Source of the DNA: Polyangium sp. y55x31
GTDB taxonomy: Bacteria; Myxococcota_A; Polyangia; Polyangiales; Polyangiaceae
DNA: 64,000 bases
Assembly: GCF_029946505.1 (NCBI RefSeq)
Contig: NZ_JARZHG010000046.1
Span: forward strand, 1-64,000
Reading direction: 5' to 3'
Shown here: piece by piece, positions 8,192-16,754 of the stretch
Numbering within the stretch: position 1 is the first letter of the stretch
How the letters are laid out: the number at the start of each line of letters is the position of its first letter
Position numbers and translations under genes: made by a program
The notes under the pieces: model-generated
What the model was told of the DNA's origin: nothing
Databases searched by the model: none
The model's input: the letters and a program-made list of their open reading frames with translations, nothing else

Positions 8192-8290
8192 CGTACAATT
8201 GGACATATGTACATCAATGAAGACGCGTCTTTTCGCCGCTCTGCCCCTATCCATGCGCCTCCATCTGCTGTACACACGGACATCTGTACA
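8192..8290. repeat. Octad sites 11 and 12, upstream of the recombinase
   Basis: Site 11 has GTAC, GGAC and GTAC at 8193, 8201 and 8209. Site 12 has GTAC, GGAC and GTAC at 8270, 8278 and 8286, ending 3 bases before the recombinase GTG at 8293. The two sites are 77 bp apart, similar to the 69-bp distance between sites 3 and 4 at parA. Confidence 0.8.
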
Positions 8291-8292
8291 CC

Positions 8293-9273
8293 GTGGCAGC
8301 GCCGCTCCTTCCCCGGTCCTCCTCCACATCCGCGCTCACCGCGCCGCTCCTGCTCGAGGACCTCTCCCACGCCGCTGCACACGCCAAGAACGCACGCGCC
8401 TCCTCGACCCGCGCAAAGTACGCGCGAGCCTGGCAAACCTGGGAGGCATACGCCCTCGATGTGGGCGTATGCCCCCTCCCCGCGGATCCCCTCGTCGTCG
8501 CAGCCTACCTCGCCCACCTCGCGAACGAGGGCCTCGCGCCCCCGACGCTTGGGCGCATCCTCGCCGCGCTCGTCGATCGCCATCGTACCGAAGGACACCC
8601 GTCGCCGGGGGACTCGGCCGCGGTTCGGAACGTGATGCGCGGGATACGGCGAAGCCATGCTCGTCCACCCCGGCAGGTCGCGCCGCTCTCTGTGTCGCAG
8701 CTCCGCCGCATCGTGGAGGCGCTCCCGAAGAACCTGAACGGCCTGCGCGATCGCGCACTCCTGCTCGTGGGCTTCGGCGCGGCCCTGCGGCGCTCGGAGC
8801 TCGTTGCCCTCCAGATCGATCACGTCGCATGGATGCCCGAGGGCGTGCTCGTTCGCGTCCTCCGGAGCAAGACGGACCAGGAAGGACGCGGCGTCGAGGT
8901 GCCCATCCACGCGACCGGCGGCCCCCTCTGCCCCGTCGCAGCGCTTCGGGCGTGGATCGAGGGCGCGAGGATCAAAAGCGGGCCGATTTTTCGCAGCGTC
9001 GACCACCGCTGCCGGCTCGGGCGCAAGGCGCTGAGTGATCGATCCGTGGCGCTCATCGTGCAGAGAGCGGCGAAGCGGGCAGGGTACGACGCGGGGAACC
9101 TGGCAGGACACTCGCTGCGGGCGGGGTTCGCGACGCAGGCGGCGCGTGCTGGGGCCAACCTGGCGGAGATCGGGCGGGTGACGAGGCACGCGTCCGAGGG
9201 GATGCTCCGGAGGTACATCCGGCTCGGGACGGCGTTCGAGAAGGATCCGCTTCGGGGAGCACTGGGGCTGTAA
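8293..9273 (+). CDS. Tyrosine recombinase (integrase)
   Basis: The 326-residue protein has an N-terminal SAM-like core-binding domain (about residues 30-120) and a C-terminal catalytic domain with the full set of active-site residues: Arg166 (ALRRSEL), Lys193 (RSKTDQE), His273 and Arg276 (GHSLR), His299 (TRHAS) and nucleophile Tyr308 (RRYIR). It should cut and rejoin DNA by a 3'-phosphotyrosine mechanism, as in mobile-element integrases and XerC/D. The GTG start lies 3 bases after an octad array and has no visible ribosome site. Immediately downstream is a structured segment ending in a terminator. No attachment site was identified with certainty. Confidence 0.93.
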   Translation: MAAPLLPRSSSTSALTAPLLLEDLSHAAAHAKNARASSTRAKYARAWQTWEAYALDVGVCPLPADPLVVAAYLAHLANEGLAPPTLGRILAALVDRHRTEGHPSPGDSAAVRNVMRGIRRSHARPPRQVAPLSVSQLRRIVEALPKNLNGLRDRALLLVGFGAALRRSELVALQIDHVAWMPEGVLVRVLRSKTDQEGRGVEVPIHATGGPLCPVAALRAWIEGARIKSGPIFRSVDHRCRLGRKALSDRSVALIVQRAAKRAGYDAGNLAGHSLRAGFATQAARAGANLAEIGRVTRHASEGMLRRYIRLGTAFEKDPLRGALGL

Positions 9274-9329
9274 CCGCTCACGACGGCGTCGAGACGGGCA
9301 CCGGGGACCTCACGGGCACCCGTTCTGCG

Positions 9330-9500
9330 TGAGCAAGGTTCTACGCGTCTCTCAGGGTGGGAACCTCCACTCCCTAGCTCTTCCTGAGGTTCGATCTCCA
9401 AAAAGAAGTGTGTGTGCTGGAGGCGCGTGCCCCCGTTTCAGGGGCGGCGCCCGCCGGGTCTCTCACTTCTTTGTACAGATCCCCCGAAGGGGGTTTTTGT
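9330..9500 (+). ncRNA. Candidate structured RNA downstream of the recombinase
   Basis: Several nested complementary segments lie in order: AGGGTGGGA with TCCACTCCCT (imperfect, about 9355-9375); AAGAAGTG (9403-9410) with CACTTCTT (9464-9471); and inside it GGCGC (9422-9426) with GCGCC (9447-9451), enclosing GCCCC (9429-9433) and GGGGC (9441-9445) with a 7-base loop. The block ends at an intrinsic terminator. A GGTTCGAT string at about 9388-9395 resembles a tRNA T-loop, but no tRNA can be folded. It could be a small RNA, a long leader, or an attachment-site relic. No known RNA family was recognised. Confidence 0.4.
9481..9498 (+). terminator. Intrinsic terminator
   Basis: CCCCC-GAA-GGGGG followed directly by TTTTTGTTT. 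It ends transcription from the recombinase and/or the candidate structured RNA. Confidence 0.75.
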
Positions 9501-9736
9501 TTGGCTCCACTTCCCGGGATCCAGGCTGACTGCCGAGCCAGGTAGCTACACGTAGGGCCCGAGCCGGGTGTGTACCTCTAACTACCTCATCGGGTAGGGA
9601 CCTCCAGTTTCCTGAATAGGTAGCCACCCCTCCCTACCAAATCCGGCAAGGGGCCGGGGCGGAGCCCACGGGCGTTCGCGGGGCTCTCCGTTGGGCGAGG
9701 TCGCTCGGTACGCCGAGCGAACGGTTCTATTGCGTG

Positions 9737-9871
9737 TGTACATATGTACATTTGCACAACGAAGGCAGGTGGTGCCGCACGGAGGAGTGGTGCCCGCCCC
9801 CGAAAATTCGGACACCCACATTGGGAGCCATGAGCCTCCCTTTGCAGGATGTTCAAATGTACATTTGTGCG
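9737..9871. repeat. Octad sites 13 and 14, between convergent genes
   Basis: Site 13 has GTAC, GTAC and GCAC at 9738, 9746 and 9754. Site 14 has GTTC, GTAC and GTGC at 9851, 9859 and 9867. Both lie between the recombinase stop (9273, plus) and the SDR stop (9917, minus), so no promoter is expected here. Otherwise 9500-9916 shows no gene. Confidence 0.7.
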
Positions 9872-9916
9872 TAATGCAGTACTTTTGCGTCCGATCGTCG
9901 GAGCACGCGGCCGCAC

Positions 9917-10861
9917 CTACGTCGAATTCGCCGTCGACGTGATCTGCCGAACGCTCGCGCCCACGACGGAAGACCCATGAAGCTGCCCCCAGCGATCCAG
10001 CAACCGCGCCGTCGCCTCCCAGAGCTCTGCCTGCAGCGCCGGATCGGCGCCGGGGGCCGCGGGCGTCAGCGGCCGCGCGCCCTTCACCGAGAAGTACCCT
10101 CCGCTCACCTCGCCGAACGCCGGGTCGGTGGTGAGGCGCACGATGATCCCCGCCCCGCGTCGGGGGTCGCCGATCCGCAGAAAGCGCAGCACCCGCTCCA
10201 GGCCGGCCGCAAAGCTGAGCTCACGGCCGAGGCCGGTCACGTTGAAGCCGGGGTCGAGGGCGTTGGTGATGACGCCGGTGCCCGAAAGCCGGCGGGCTAG
10301 CTCCGCGGTGAACATGATGTTGAAGAGCTTGGTCGTGCCATAGCGCAGCGACGATTCCCGCGCCGTGAAGGGTGTCGTGTCGGTCAGGTCGTCGGGGATC
10401 CGGAGCGCCCCGTGGCGGCGCGACGCCTCCGAGGCGACGTTCACCACCCGCGCCGAGCCCGCCGCCAGAAGGCACGCCCGAAGGCTCTGGGTGAGCAGCC
10501 AGGGCGAGAGGTAGTTCACCGCCACCATTTCGGGGAGGCCCTCGGCGGTGAGGCGCTGCTGGAACGCGTGGATGCCGGCGTTGTTGATCAGCACATCCAC
10601 GCGGCCATAGGTGTCCGCGATCTGCGCTCCCATCCGGCGCACCTCCTCCATGAGCGCGAGGTCGCCGAAGATGAAGTCGACGCGAGCGCCCGGCGCGGCC
10701 GCGGCGAGGAGCGCCCGCGTCGCGTCGGCCCGGGCGGGGTCACGCGCGGTGAGGACGAGGTGTGCGCCGCGCCGTGCCAGCGCGATGGCCGCGTGCTGGC
10801 CCAGGCCACTCGTGGCGCCGGTGATGACGTGGATCGGGGGGCGCGGTATATTGATGGACAT
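9917..10861 (-). CDS. Short-chain dehydrogenase/reductase
   Basis: The 314-residue protein is a classical SDR of the longer retinol-dehydrogenase-like type. It has the cofactor motif TGATSGLG at residues 14-21, NNAG near residue 93, the catalytic Ser in VASEAS and YxxxK in RYGTTK. The tail LWEATARLLDRW matches the tail of the SDR remnant near 2.1 kb. It should oxidise an alcohol or reduce a carbonyl using NAD(P)H; the substrate is unknown. The only usable ATG (10861) lies inside an octad array. It is divergent from a MarR gene, which may control it. Confidence 0.9.
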   Translation of the reverse strand: MSINIPRPPIHVITGATSGLGQHAAIALARRGAHLVLTARDPARADATRALLAAAAPGARVDFIFGDLALMEEVRRMGAQIADTYGRVDVLINNAGIHAFQQRLTAEGLPEMVAVNYLSPWLLTQSLRACLLAAGSARVVNVASEASRRHGALRIPDDLTDTTPFTARESSLRYGTTKLFNIMFTAELARRLSGTGVITNALDPGFNVTGLGRELSFAAGLERVLRFLRIGDPRRGAGIIVRLTTDPAFGEVSGGYFSVKGARPLTPAAPGADPALQAELWEATARLLDRWGQLHGSSVVGASVRQITSTANST

Positions 10862-10897
10862 ATGTCCACCATATGGCTATTGGTGGACATATGTCCA
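10855..10897. repeat. Octad sites 15 and 16, in the SDR/MarR divergent region
   Basis: Two copies of the palindrome TGGACATATGTCCA, with cores GGAC and GTCC at 10856 and 10864, and again at 10885 and 10893. The first copy contains the SDR start codon. The second ends about 50 bp before the marR ATG. These are the most symmetrical members of the family and may also serve as MarR operators. Confidence 0.75.
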
Positions 10898-10946
10898 TCA
10901 ATTTGATGCCGGCAGCGGCCACGTGGCCACTCCGTCAGAGGCCAGC

Positions 10947-11423
10947 ATGGTAGTGGATGCCACAGATCCAGAAGATGCACGCGGCGAGCTCGAGCGCAGA
11001 CTCGGGGAACAGCTCAACGCGCTGATCAGCGCCGCCCACGCCCTGAGCGTCCGGGCGGCCGCGCATTTCGACGCCGGGCTCCAGCCGGCGGCGTTCCACC
11101 TGGCGCGCTGGCTCTACGCCTTCGGCCCGACCAACGCGAGCACGCTGGCCACGGCCGTGGCCATGGACCGCAGCGCCGTCAGCCGCCTGGTCGGGCAGCT
11201 CCGGCGGCTCGGCTTCGTGCGCAGCGATCCCGACCCCCAGGACCGGCGCGGCGTGATCATCGCGCTGACGCCCGCGGGGCAGCAGCGCATCGTGGCGGCC
11301 ATCGCCGAGCGCGGGCTGGCCTTCCAGGAGCGGATCGCGCACTGGAGCGACGCCGATCTGGCGCAGCTCGTCGCGCTGCTGTCCCGGCTCAACACGCCCG
11401 GGGGCGCGGACCCGCCACGTTGA
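10947..11423 (+). CDS. MarR-family transcriptional regulator
   Basis: About 158 residues, the normal length for MarR. The winged helix (about residues 45-115) shows the typical order: FGPTNASTLATAVAMDRSAV, SRLVGQLRRLGFVRSDPDPQ, then the wing DRRGVIIALTPAGQQ. The dimerisation helices lie at both ends. The ATG at 10947 is chosen because the frame upstream crosses octad DNA and loses protein character. It is divergent from the SDR, the usual arrangement for a MarR repressor and its target. Confidence 0.9.
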   Translation: MVVDATDPEDARGELERRLGEQLNALISAAHALSVRAAAHFDAGLQPAAFHLARWLYAFGPTNASTLATAVAMDRSAVSRLVGQLRRLGFVRSDPDPQDRRGVIIALTPAGQQRIVAAIAERGLAFQERIAHWSDADLAQLVALLSRLNTPGGADPPR

Positions 11424-11502
11424 GCTCGCTCAGGTGGCCTCGCGCGCCCCCCTGACCGAAAGCCGGGGACTTGCCTCCCATTGCCGGGGGCCTTTGAAAA
11501 GA

Positions 11503-11524
11503 TGTACATGTGTACATCTGTACG
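11503..11524. repeat. Octad site 17, between convergent genes
   Basis: Cores GTAC, GTAC and GTAC at 11504, 11512 and 11520. It lies 80 bases after the marR stop and 28 bases before the stop of the convergent winged-helix gene. Confidence 0.8.
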
Positions 11525-11551
11525 GACAAGCGGCATATTGCCCCCCCAGCT

Positions 11552-13438
11552 TCATCCGAATGGCGGAGGTTCTTCCCCGTCGTCTGCGCCGTCCTCCGGA
11601 GACACCTTCACCACGCGTACGCGTGCCGCGCGCACAGGCGTGTTCCCCCATCGCCGGGCCCCAGGCAGCCCCCTCGGTCGGGCTGGCTTGGTCTCGACCT
11701 GTAGCGGCTCGTTCTCCGCGCCCAACCCGTCTGGCTTGGGCGATGCCTCACCAACCGTCTCCAGCGCCTCGAGCACACTCCTGTAGACGGCGCTCGTCTT
11801 CGCCGCTGTGGTGGGCACCTTCAGGCGCATGCAGGCCAGGCTCGCGGCGTCGAGCGCCGCGACGACCTTCTCGGGCGGCGCCCCTCGTTCTCGTGCAAGC
11901 GTGAGCAGCTCGGCCGCGAGCTTCGTGTGCTCGGCGAGCTCCGCGAGCTCGGGACGTTCGGCGAAGCCGTCGAGCACGTGCTCGACATCAGGGGTGAGCT
12001 CGGCCCTGGGTATGAGGACGCGGTGCATGGTCCGGGTGTCGACGCCTTCGGAACGCACAGGCTCTTCGTGCGGGGCAGCCACGTCGTTCAGCGGCTCGGC
12101 TGGCGTTTCCGGGGGCACCAACTCCACGGCTTCGTCGTCCTGCTCCTGGACCGCCTCCGCGAACTCTGGCTCCGGGAGCTCCGCGAGCTCGAGCTCCTCG
12201 TCGTGCTGCTCGATCGGCGTCGGCGTGAGGAAGCTCGGAAGCTCGTGCACGTATCGATGCTCGCCAGGGACCATCGAGGTGCCCAAAAACTGCGTGAGCG
12301 CCTCCCGCGCCCCATGCATTTCTACGTTCTCGGCTGGGGGCACAGGTCGCCGCGGCGCGGGCGGGTTTGCTTTGACGAACTGCCCGACGAGGTCCTCGAG
12401 CGCCTCGCTCGCGCGAGCGTCGATCTCCTCATAGAGGCTGCGCAGGCGGTGCCGCGATTGGAGGAGATAGTTGTTCGTGCCCGGGCGCTTGAACCAGCGC
12501 ACCATCACCTGCGCGGCGAGCTTCTCGAGCGCGTCGTTCGGCTCGAGCACGATGCCGGTACGTTCGCGCACGAGCGCCGCGAGCGTGATGGAGGTCGACG
12601 CGATGCAGCCGCCCATGGCCTCTTGCTCGTCCACGGGGATTTTTGGTCGCAGCGGGCGCACGCGGTAGACCGCCTCGGAGCGCGCAGCGTGGGCCTGCAC
12701 GAGCGCGTCCCAGCCGCGCTTCCACGCAGGTTCGTCCGCCGGAGCTGTCGCGGGAGCGGGCTCGGGGGCGGGCGCGGGAGCAGGCGTCGCCAGCGATTCG
12801 TCCTCCCGGGACGCCTCGCCACGAGCAGGTGTCTCGATCCTCGCGCGACTCGGCGTCGTGCGGCGCGTGCCCGGATGTCCCTGACGCTTCGGCGACGTAT
12901 CGCGAAGCTTGGGGCCAGCCTGTCCGAACGTCTCTGCAGCGGGACGGCCTTCACCATCGAGGAGCGTGAACAGGTATGTCGCCGTACCATCGGGCTCGGC
13001 GTGGTCCGGGATGCGCCAGCCAGGCAAGGCCGCTGCGAGCTCGCGCCAGGTCATCGGCTCGATGCGGAGCCATCGACCGTCTTCGTTCAGGGAGTGAACC
13101 ACCCTACGGATGGTCTTCACGTCACCCCGCGAACGTGTGGCCAGAGATGCAAGCGACAAACTCGTTTGTCCCTGGCGGTTGGCGATCCGAGCCAGTGCAA
13201 CGAGGACAGCGAAGCGAGACGTACGTCTCGGTCCGTCGGCGGAAATCCGCTCGAAAAAGCCTTTCTTCCACGCAGTTCCAGTTTCGCTGGAGGGAAGATG
13301 GGCTGTTCCGCGGTTCGTCCTGACCGGACTTGGCGTAGTTTGTCTTGCGCTGCTGGCATACTGCCCCGGCGCACAAGAAAAAGCACACGCCTCCTCGTCA
13401 CGGCGGATTCCATCCGCCGCGAGTTGTGATAGCGTCAT
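11552..13438 (-). CDS. Winged-helix protein resembling a replication initiator
   Basis: Up to 628 residues. Residues 72-130 form a winged helix with the helix-turn-helix at 92-121 (SLASLATRSRGDVKTIRRVV). A low-complexity Pro/Ala/Glu linker follows (about 170-230). A helical domain around residues 230-350 includes FKRPGTNNYLLQSRHRL. The C-terminal third is acidic, with repeated Glu/Leu/Ala. The winged helix and helical domain match the partial protein at 1-1322 with the same spacing, so these are paralogues in one element. The first about 50 residues look unstructured and the true start may lie further in. Plasmid Rep-like function is plausible from its context with parA and a recombinase, but it is unproven. 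Confidence 0.72.
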   Translation of the reverse strand: MTLSQLAADGIRRDEEACAFSCAPGQYASSARQTTPSPVRTNRGTAHLPSSETGTAWKKGFFERISADGPRRTSRFAVLVALARIANRQGQTSLSLASLATRSRGDVKTIRRVVHSLNEDGRWLRIEPMTWRELAAALPGWRIPDHAEPDGTATYLFTLLDGEGRPAAETFGQAGPKLRDTSPKRQGHPGTRRTTPSRARIETPARGEASREDESLATPAPAPAPEPAPATAPADEPAWKRGWDALVQAHAARSEAVYRVRPLRPKIPVDEQEAMGGCIASTSITLAALVRERTGIVLEPNDALEKLAAQVMVRWFKRPGTNNYLLQSRHRLRSLYEEIDARASEALEDLVGQFVKANPPAPRRPVPPAENVEMHGAREALTQFLGTSMVPGEHRYVHELPSFLTPTPIEQHDEELELAELPEPEFAEAVQEQDDEAVELVPPETPAEPLNDVAAPHEEPVRSEGVDTRTMHRVLIPRAELTPDVEHVLDGFAERPELAELAEHTKLAAELLTLARERGAPPEKVVAALDAASLACMRLKVPTTAAKTSAVYRSVLEALETVGEASPKPDGLGAENEPLQVETKPARPRGLPGARRWGNTPVRAARVRVVKVSPEDGADDGEEPPPFG

Positions 13439-13975
13439 GGTTGTTCGAGAGCGCGTCGTTTCGGCCTGTTTGGCGACTGGTACCGGAACGGCGCGCTTGG
13501 TTTTTTGTGCGCCCGATGCAGGGACGCTCTGCTGACTCCTTCGCTTCAGCTCGGGACCAGCCCGAGGCCGAACGCCTGATCAGAGAGAACACCGTTTCAG
13601 GCGTGCGATCAAGGGGGAAGTTGACGCATGACGGCGGTTCGTCCCTACAAACCCCGTTGATCGAAAGCTGGATCGCGGCTCGCGGTAGCGCCGTTGGTCG
13701 TTCAGAACTCGAACGGCGTGGCCCGCGGAGCCCGGGATGGCGTGAACAGACGCGCTGCTCTGGCTCTTAATTGTAGTTACAACGGAATCCGTTCGGACGA
13801 TTCGTTCGGGCAAGGTTCGGTGGAGACAGATAGGCCAACGACGGTCCCTCCGGTGCTCCATTGACTCGTAGGACCTGTTGACCTACGAAACCGAGGATAG
13901 TGGGGGGAGCGCGCATCGTGCGCCGCAGCCGTCCCCTGCCCAGCTACGGACCGTTGGATCGAGAAGAGGCGTTGA
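13439..13975. other. Intergenic region with a palindrome before the RHH gene
   Basis: No convincing gene. A palindrome TCGTAGG-N9-CCTACGA lies at 13866-13888. A related string, TTGACCTGTAGGTTCAA, lies just after the RHH gene at about 14310-14326. These flanking elements could be operators for that protein. Confidence 0.35.
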
Positions 13976-14293
13976 ATGAGCGCACCGAAGCAGAAGCCGC
14001 CCGCCGCCGCCCCTCCGGCCCGGAAGACTCCCACGGACTACTTCAAGGTGTACGCGCCGAAGCTGTACAGGCGCGAACTACACATGGAAGCGCTCATGGC
14101 CGACAAGTCGTTGGCCCAGTACACGCGCGAGATCATCGACGAGCGACTGCCGCATGAACTGCGCATGGTGCTCCGCGAGCGGGCCGAGCGCGACGGAACC
14201 ACCGTGCAGAAGATCCTGCTCGAGGGGTTGGTCGCCGTTGGGATCTCCGAGGCCAAACCTCTGCTCGCTGAAACGAAGAAGAAGCGGCCCTAG
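13976..14293 (+). CDS. Small RHH-like protein, possible DNA-binding or antitoxin-type regulator
   Basis: The 105-residue product has a disordered Lys/Pro/Ala-rich arm (residues 1-18), then a strand (YFKVYAPKLY) and helices (ELHMEALMADKSLAQYTREI), followed by LRMVLRERAERDGTTVQKIL. The second part again has a strand-helix-helix character, so it may carry two RHH-like units. Basic residues end the protein (ETKKKRP). It is similar in size and style to the ParA partner but not clearly homologous. It has no adjacent toxin-like gene. It could be a second octad-binding candidate or an autonomous repressor. Confidence 0.5.
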   Translation: MSAPKQKPPAAAPPARKTPTDYFKVYAPKLYRRELHMEALMADKSLAQYTREIIDERLPHELRMVLRERAERDGTTVQKILLEGLVAVGISEAKPLLAETKKKRP

Positions 14294-14498
14294 CGTCTTC
14301 TGCTGGGCTTGACCTGTAGGTTCAACGGGGACCAACGTCGGGGCCGAAAATGCCCACGGAATCCCCCGATAAAGCTCCGCCTGGCGGTCTGTCCGGATTA
14401 AATTGGACGCCTCCGACGCTGGCCGTGTGCGCGTCGCGGGTATCGAAGGGGAAGGAATTCTCTGCTTCGAGGCGAGCGCACAACCGGGCGAGCGCGGA

Positions 14499-14545
14499 TG
14501 TACACGCGTGTCGGTCGCCCTGATGTACATAGGTCCATCTGTACG
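14499..14545. repeat. Octad sites 18 and 19
   Basis: A partial site has GTAC and GTGT at 14500 and 14508. A full site has GTAC, GTCC and GTAC at 14525, 14533 and 14541. They lie between the convergent RHH and SBBP genes. The rest of 14294-14695 shows no gene. Confidence 0.72.
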
Positions 14546-14695
14546 GGCGTCCGCGCCCAACGGCTCGAAGAACGAGCCGCCACGCCGCCACCGCCGCGCG
14601 AAGCCCCTGCACCCGTCCTCGGGGCCGCCGCGACGCCTGGCGTGGGTCGTGAGCGATAGAACTGGGGTGCAGGGGCCGTGGTCAGCTCAGGTTCG

Positions 14696-14717
14696 CGTAC
14701 AGTTGTCCAAGTGTACA
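14696..14717. repeat. Octad site 20, 13 bp after the SBBP gene stop
   Basis: Cores GTAC, GTCC and GTAC at 14697, 14705 and 14713. Location is downstream of a stop codon in a convergent space. Confidence 0.78.
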
Positions 14718-14729
14718 TCGATGCCGATG

Positions 14730-16673
14730 TCACGGCCCGAGCTTTCCCACGAACCCATCGTACTGCGCCGCGACGAGCGGCCCGCTCCCGAGATCGAGCA
14801 TGCCCTGGAACAATCCGACGACCACCCGTGCGCCGCTCGTCGCGTCGACCGCGAGGCAGGTGAGGTCGTCCGGCATTCCGTCGCCATAGCGGGCCGCGGA
14901 AAGGTATTCGCCCGCCGGCGAGAGCTTGGCGACGAAGAGATCGTTCGACAGGTCGCTATTGCCCGAAATGGGGCCGCCGCCGAAATCGACGGTTCCCTTG
15001 AAGGACCCCGCGAAGCTCGGATTTCCGGCCGCGTCGATGCCCAGGCCGTAGGCCATCTGCCCGTTTGCGTCGCCGAAGCGCTTGCTCCAGACGTGGGCGC
15101 CCGCCGGGGAGAGCTTGACGATGAAAACGTCGGTATCGCCGGCGCTCGTGAGCAGCCCGCCGCCAAAATCGGCCGCGCCCCCGAGGTGGCCGAGCACGAG
15201 GGCATTGCCCGCGGCGTCGATGGCAATCCGGGTCCCCTGGGTAAAGCCCGCGGCGCCGAAGCCCTTGGCCCAGAGCTGCTCGCCGCCAGGCCCGAGCTTG
15301 GCCACGTAGGCGTCCTGGGTTCCCACCGCGACGAGGGGGCCGCCGCCGAAATCGACCTGCCCCCCGAAGCGGCCCGTGACCCAGACGTTGCCATTCGAAT
15401 CGGGCGCGATGCCCGCCCCGCTCGCCGTGGGAAAAGCCTTGCTCCAGAGGTGCTGTCCAGAAGGATCGAACTTGACGAGGGCGCCGAGTCCCTTGATGTA
15501 TCCGCCGCCGAAATCGGCGTCGGCGTTCGTGAGCAGGGCGCTGAGGAGCACGTTGCCCGCCCCGTCGCAGGCGACGCCCCAGCCGTGCTGATCCGAGGAC
15601 TGGAACGGGTTCGACTCGCCAAAGCTCTTCGTCCAGAGCACGTCGCCGGTGGGACCGAGTTTCACGAGGAAGACGTCGCCGAGGCCTTTCGAGGTGACCG
15701 GGCCGCCGCCGAAATCGAGCGTGCCGGTAAAGCCTCCGGTGACCACGACGTTGCCCAGCGCGTCGGTGGCAATGGCCCAGGGAACCGCGCCGCCCGTGCT
15801 CACGCCTTGCCGGGTCCAGAGGTGATTTCCGTCGGGCGAGAGCTTGGTGACGAAGGCGTCCTGGAGGGAGGCGGTCAGCGGACCCCCGCCGAGATCGACC
15901 GTGCCCTGGAAACGGCCCGAAAGGAGCACGTTGCCTGTTGTGTCGACGGCCACCGCCTCGGCGGCGCTGTCCGGGCCAAACCTCTTGCTCCAAAGCCCGG
16001 CGGTGAGACACCCGTCGTTGATCGTGCCGTCGCAATCCTCGTCGGCCGGTGTCGCGCAATCCTCGGGCTGGGGCAGGACATCGCCCGTGCAGGGGCCGAA
16101 TGCCGTTCCGGTTGCGTCGCAGAGGGCCACGCCGGACTGGCAGATGCCGACGCCCTCGGTGCCTGCAGGGCCGCTGTAACAGGGGGCCTGGACTCCGGGG
16201 ACGCAGAGGCCGCCTCCGCCGCCGCCGCTTCCGCCTCCGCTCCCGCCGCCGCCTCCGTTCCCGCCGCCGCCTCCGCTTCCGCTCCCGCCTCCGCCGCCGC
16301 TTCCGCTGCTGCTCGCCGTGCCGCCGAGCGAGCATACCAGGACGGCGAGCCCCTGCGCCAGGCATTGCGGGGACGAGGGGGCCTGGGTGGTGGCGCCGCA
16401 TTCCATCGGCGTGGCGAGGACACAATCGAGGTACTCCTCGAACGCGGCAGCCTGGTCCGCGCAATTCGCCTGCTGCCGCGCGCAGCTCGCCTCGCAGGCG
16501 GCCTGGTCGTGCTCCCCCTCGGGGCAGCCGAGGGCGATGGACTTTTGGCACGTCTGCACGCACTCAGGGCTCACGGGGGCATCCTCGCCCCCGGAGCAGC
16601 TCGCGGGGCAACCAGCAAGGACCAGAAGCGGCAGGATCCAGGCAGCGTGGAGGGGGCAGAGGAAGGGTCGCAT
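14730..16673 (-). CDS. SBBP beta-propeller lipoprotein with MopE-like segment
   Basis: About 647 residues. The ATG at 16673 is chosen because GAGGAG precedes it and a lipoprotein signal follows at once (LLVLAGC, lipid-modified Cys near residue 23). Then come a Cys-rich segment with paired Cys (CVQTCQKS, CEASCARQQANC), a Gly/Ser linker of about 45 residues, a MopE-like metal/Cys motif (EDCDGTINDGC), and about nine SBBP repeats of about 50 residues with the signature GNVLLSGRFQGTVDLGGGPL. The C-terminal part should form a beta-propeller at the cell surface. Such proteins are abundant in myxobacteria; their ligands are generally unknown. It is flanked by octad sites on both sides. Confidence 0.85.
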   Translation of the reverse strand: MRPFLCPLHAAWILPLLVLAGCPASCSGGEDAPVSPECVQTCQKSIALGCPEGEHDQAACEASCARQQANCADQAAAFEEYLDCVLATPMECGATTQAPSSPQCLAQGLAVLVCSLGGTASSSGSGGGGGSGSGGGGGNGGGGGSGGGSGGGGGGLCVPGVQAPCYSGPAGTEGVGICQSGVALCDATGTAFGPCTGDVLPQPEDCATPADEDCDGTINDGCLTAGLWSKRFGPDSAAEAVAVDTTGNVLLSGRFQGTVDLGGGPLTASLQDAFVTKLSPDGNHLWTRQGVSTGGAVPWAIATDALGNVVVTGGFTGTLDFGGGPVTSKGLGDVFLVKLGPTGDVLWTKSFGESNPFQSSDQHGWGVACDGAGNVLLSALLTNADADFGGGYIKGLGALVKFDPSGQHLWSKAFPTASGAGIAPDSNGNVWVTGRFGGQVDFGGGPLVAVGTQDAYVAKLGPGGEQLWAKGFGAAGFTQGTRIAIDAAGNALVLGHLGGAADFGGGLLTSAGDTDVFIVKLSPAGAHVWSKRFGDANGQMAYGLGIDAAGNPSFAGSFKGTVDFGGGPISGNSDLSNDLFVAKLSPAGEYLSAARYGDGMPDDLTCLAVDATSGARVVVGLFQGMLDLGSGPLVAAQYDGFVGKLGP

Positions 16674-16754
16674 GTCGTCTCCTCGGGGCAGAATGATGGA
16701 GCGTACAGCCATGCTGGCTTTGGCTCGGCGCAGGTAGGAACGAACGGGCCAAAG

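Noticed and set aside
9380-9400. tRNA-like T-loop string GGTTCGAT after the recombinase
   Set aside because: No acceptor, D or anticodon arm can be folded around it, so it is not a tRNA gene; at best a relic.
12088-12990. Arg/Ser-rich minus-strand frames inside the second winged-helix gene
   Set aside because: They are out-of-frame translations of its acidic and Pro-rich regions.
13580-13861. Minus-strand open frame of about 93 codons
   Set aside because: Composition is not protein-like, no ribosome site, and no neighbouring gene supports it.
16199-16318. Short GC-rich tandem repeats that could suggest a CRISPR or satellite
   Set aside because: They encode the Gly/Ser linker of the SBBP lipoprotein; unit length is 3 to 9 bases with no spacers.
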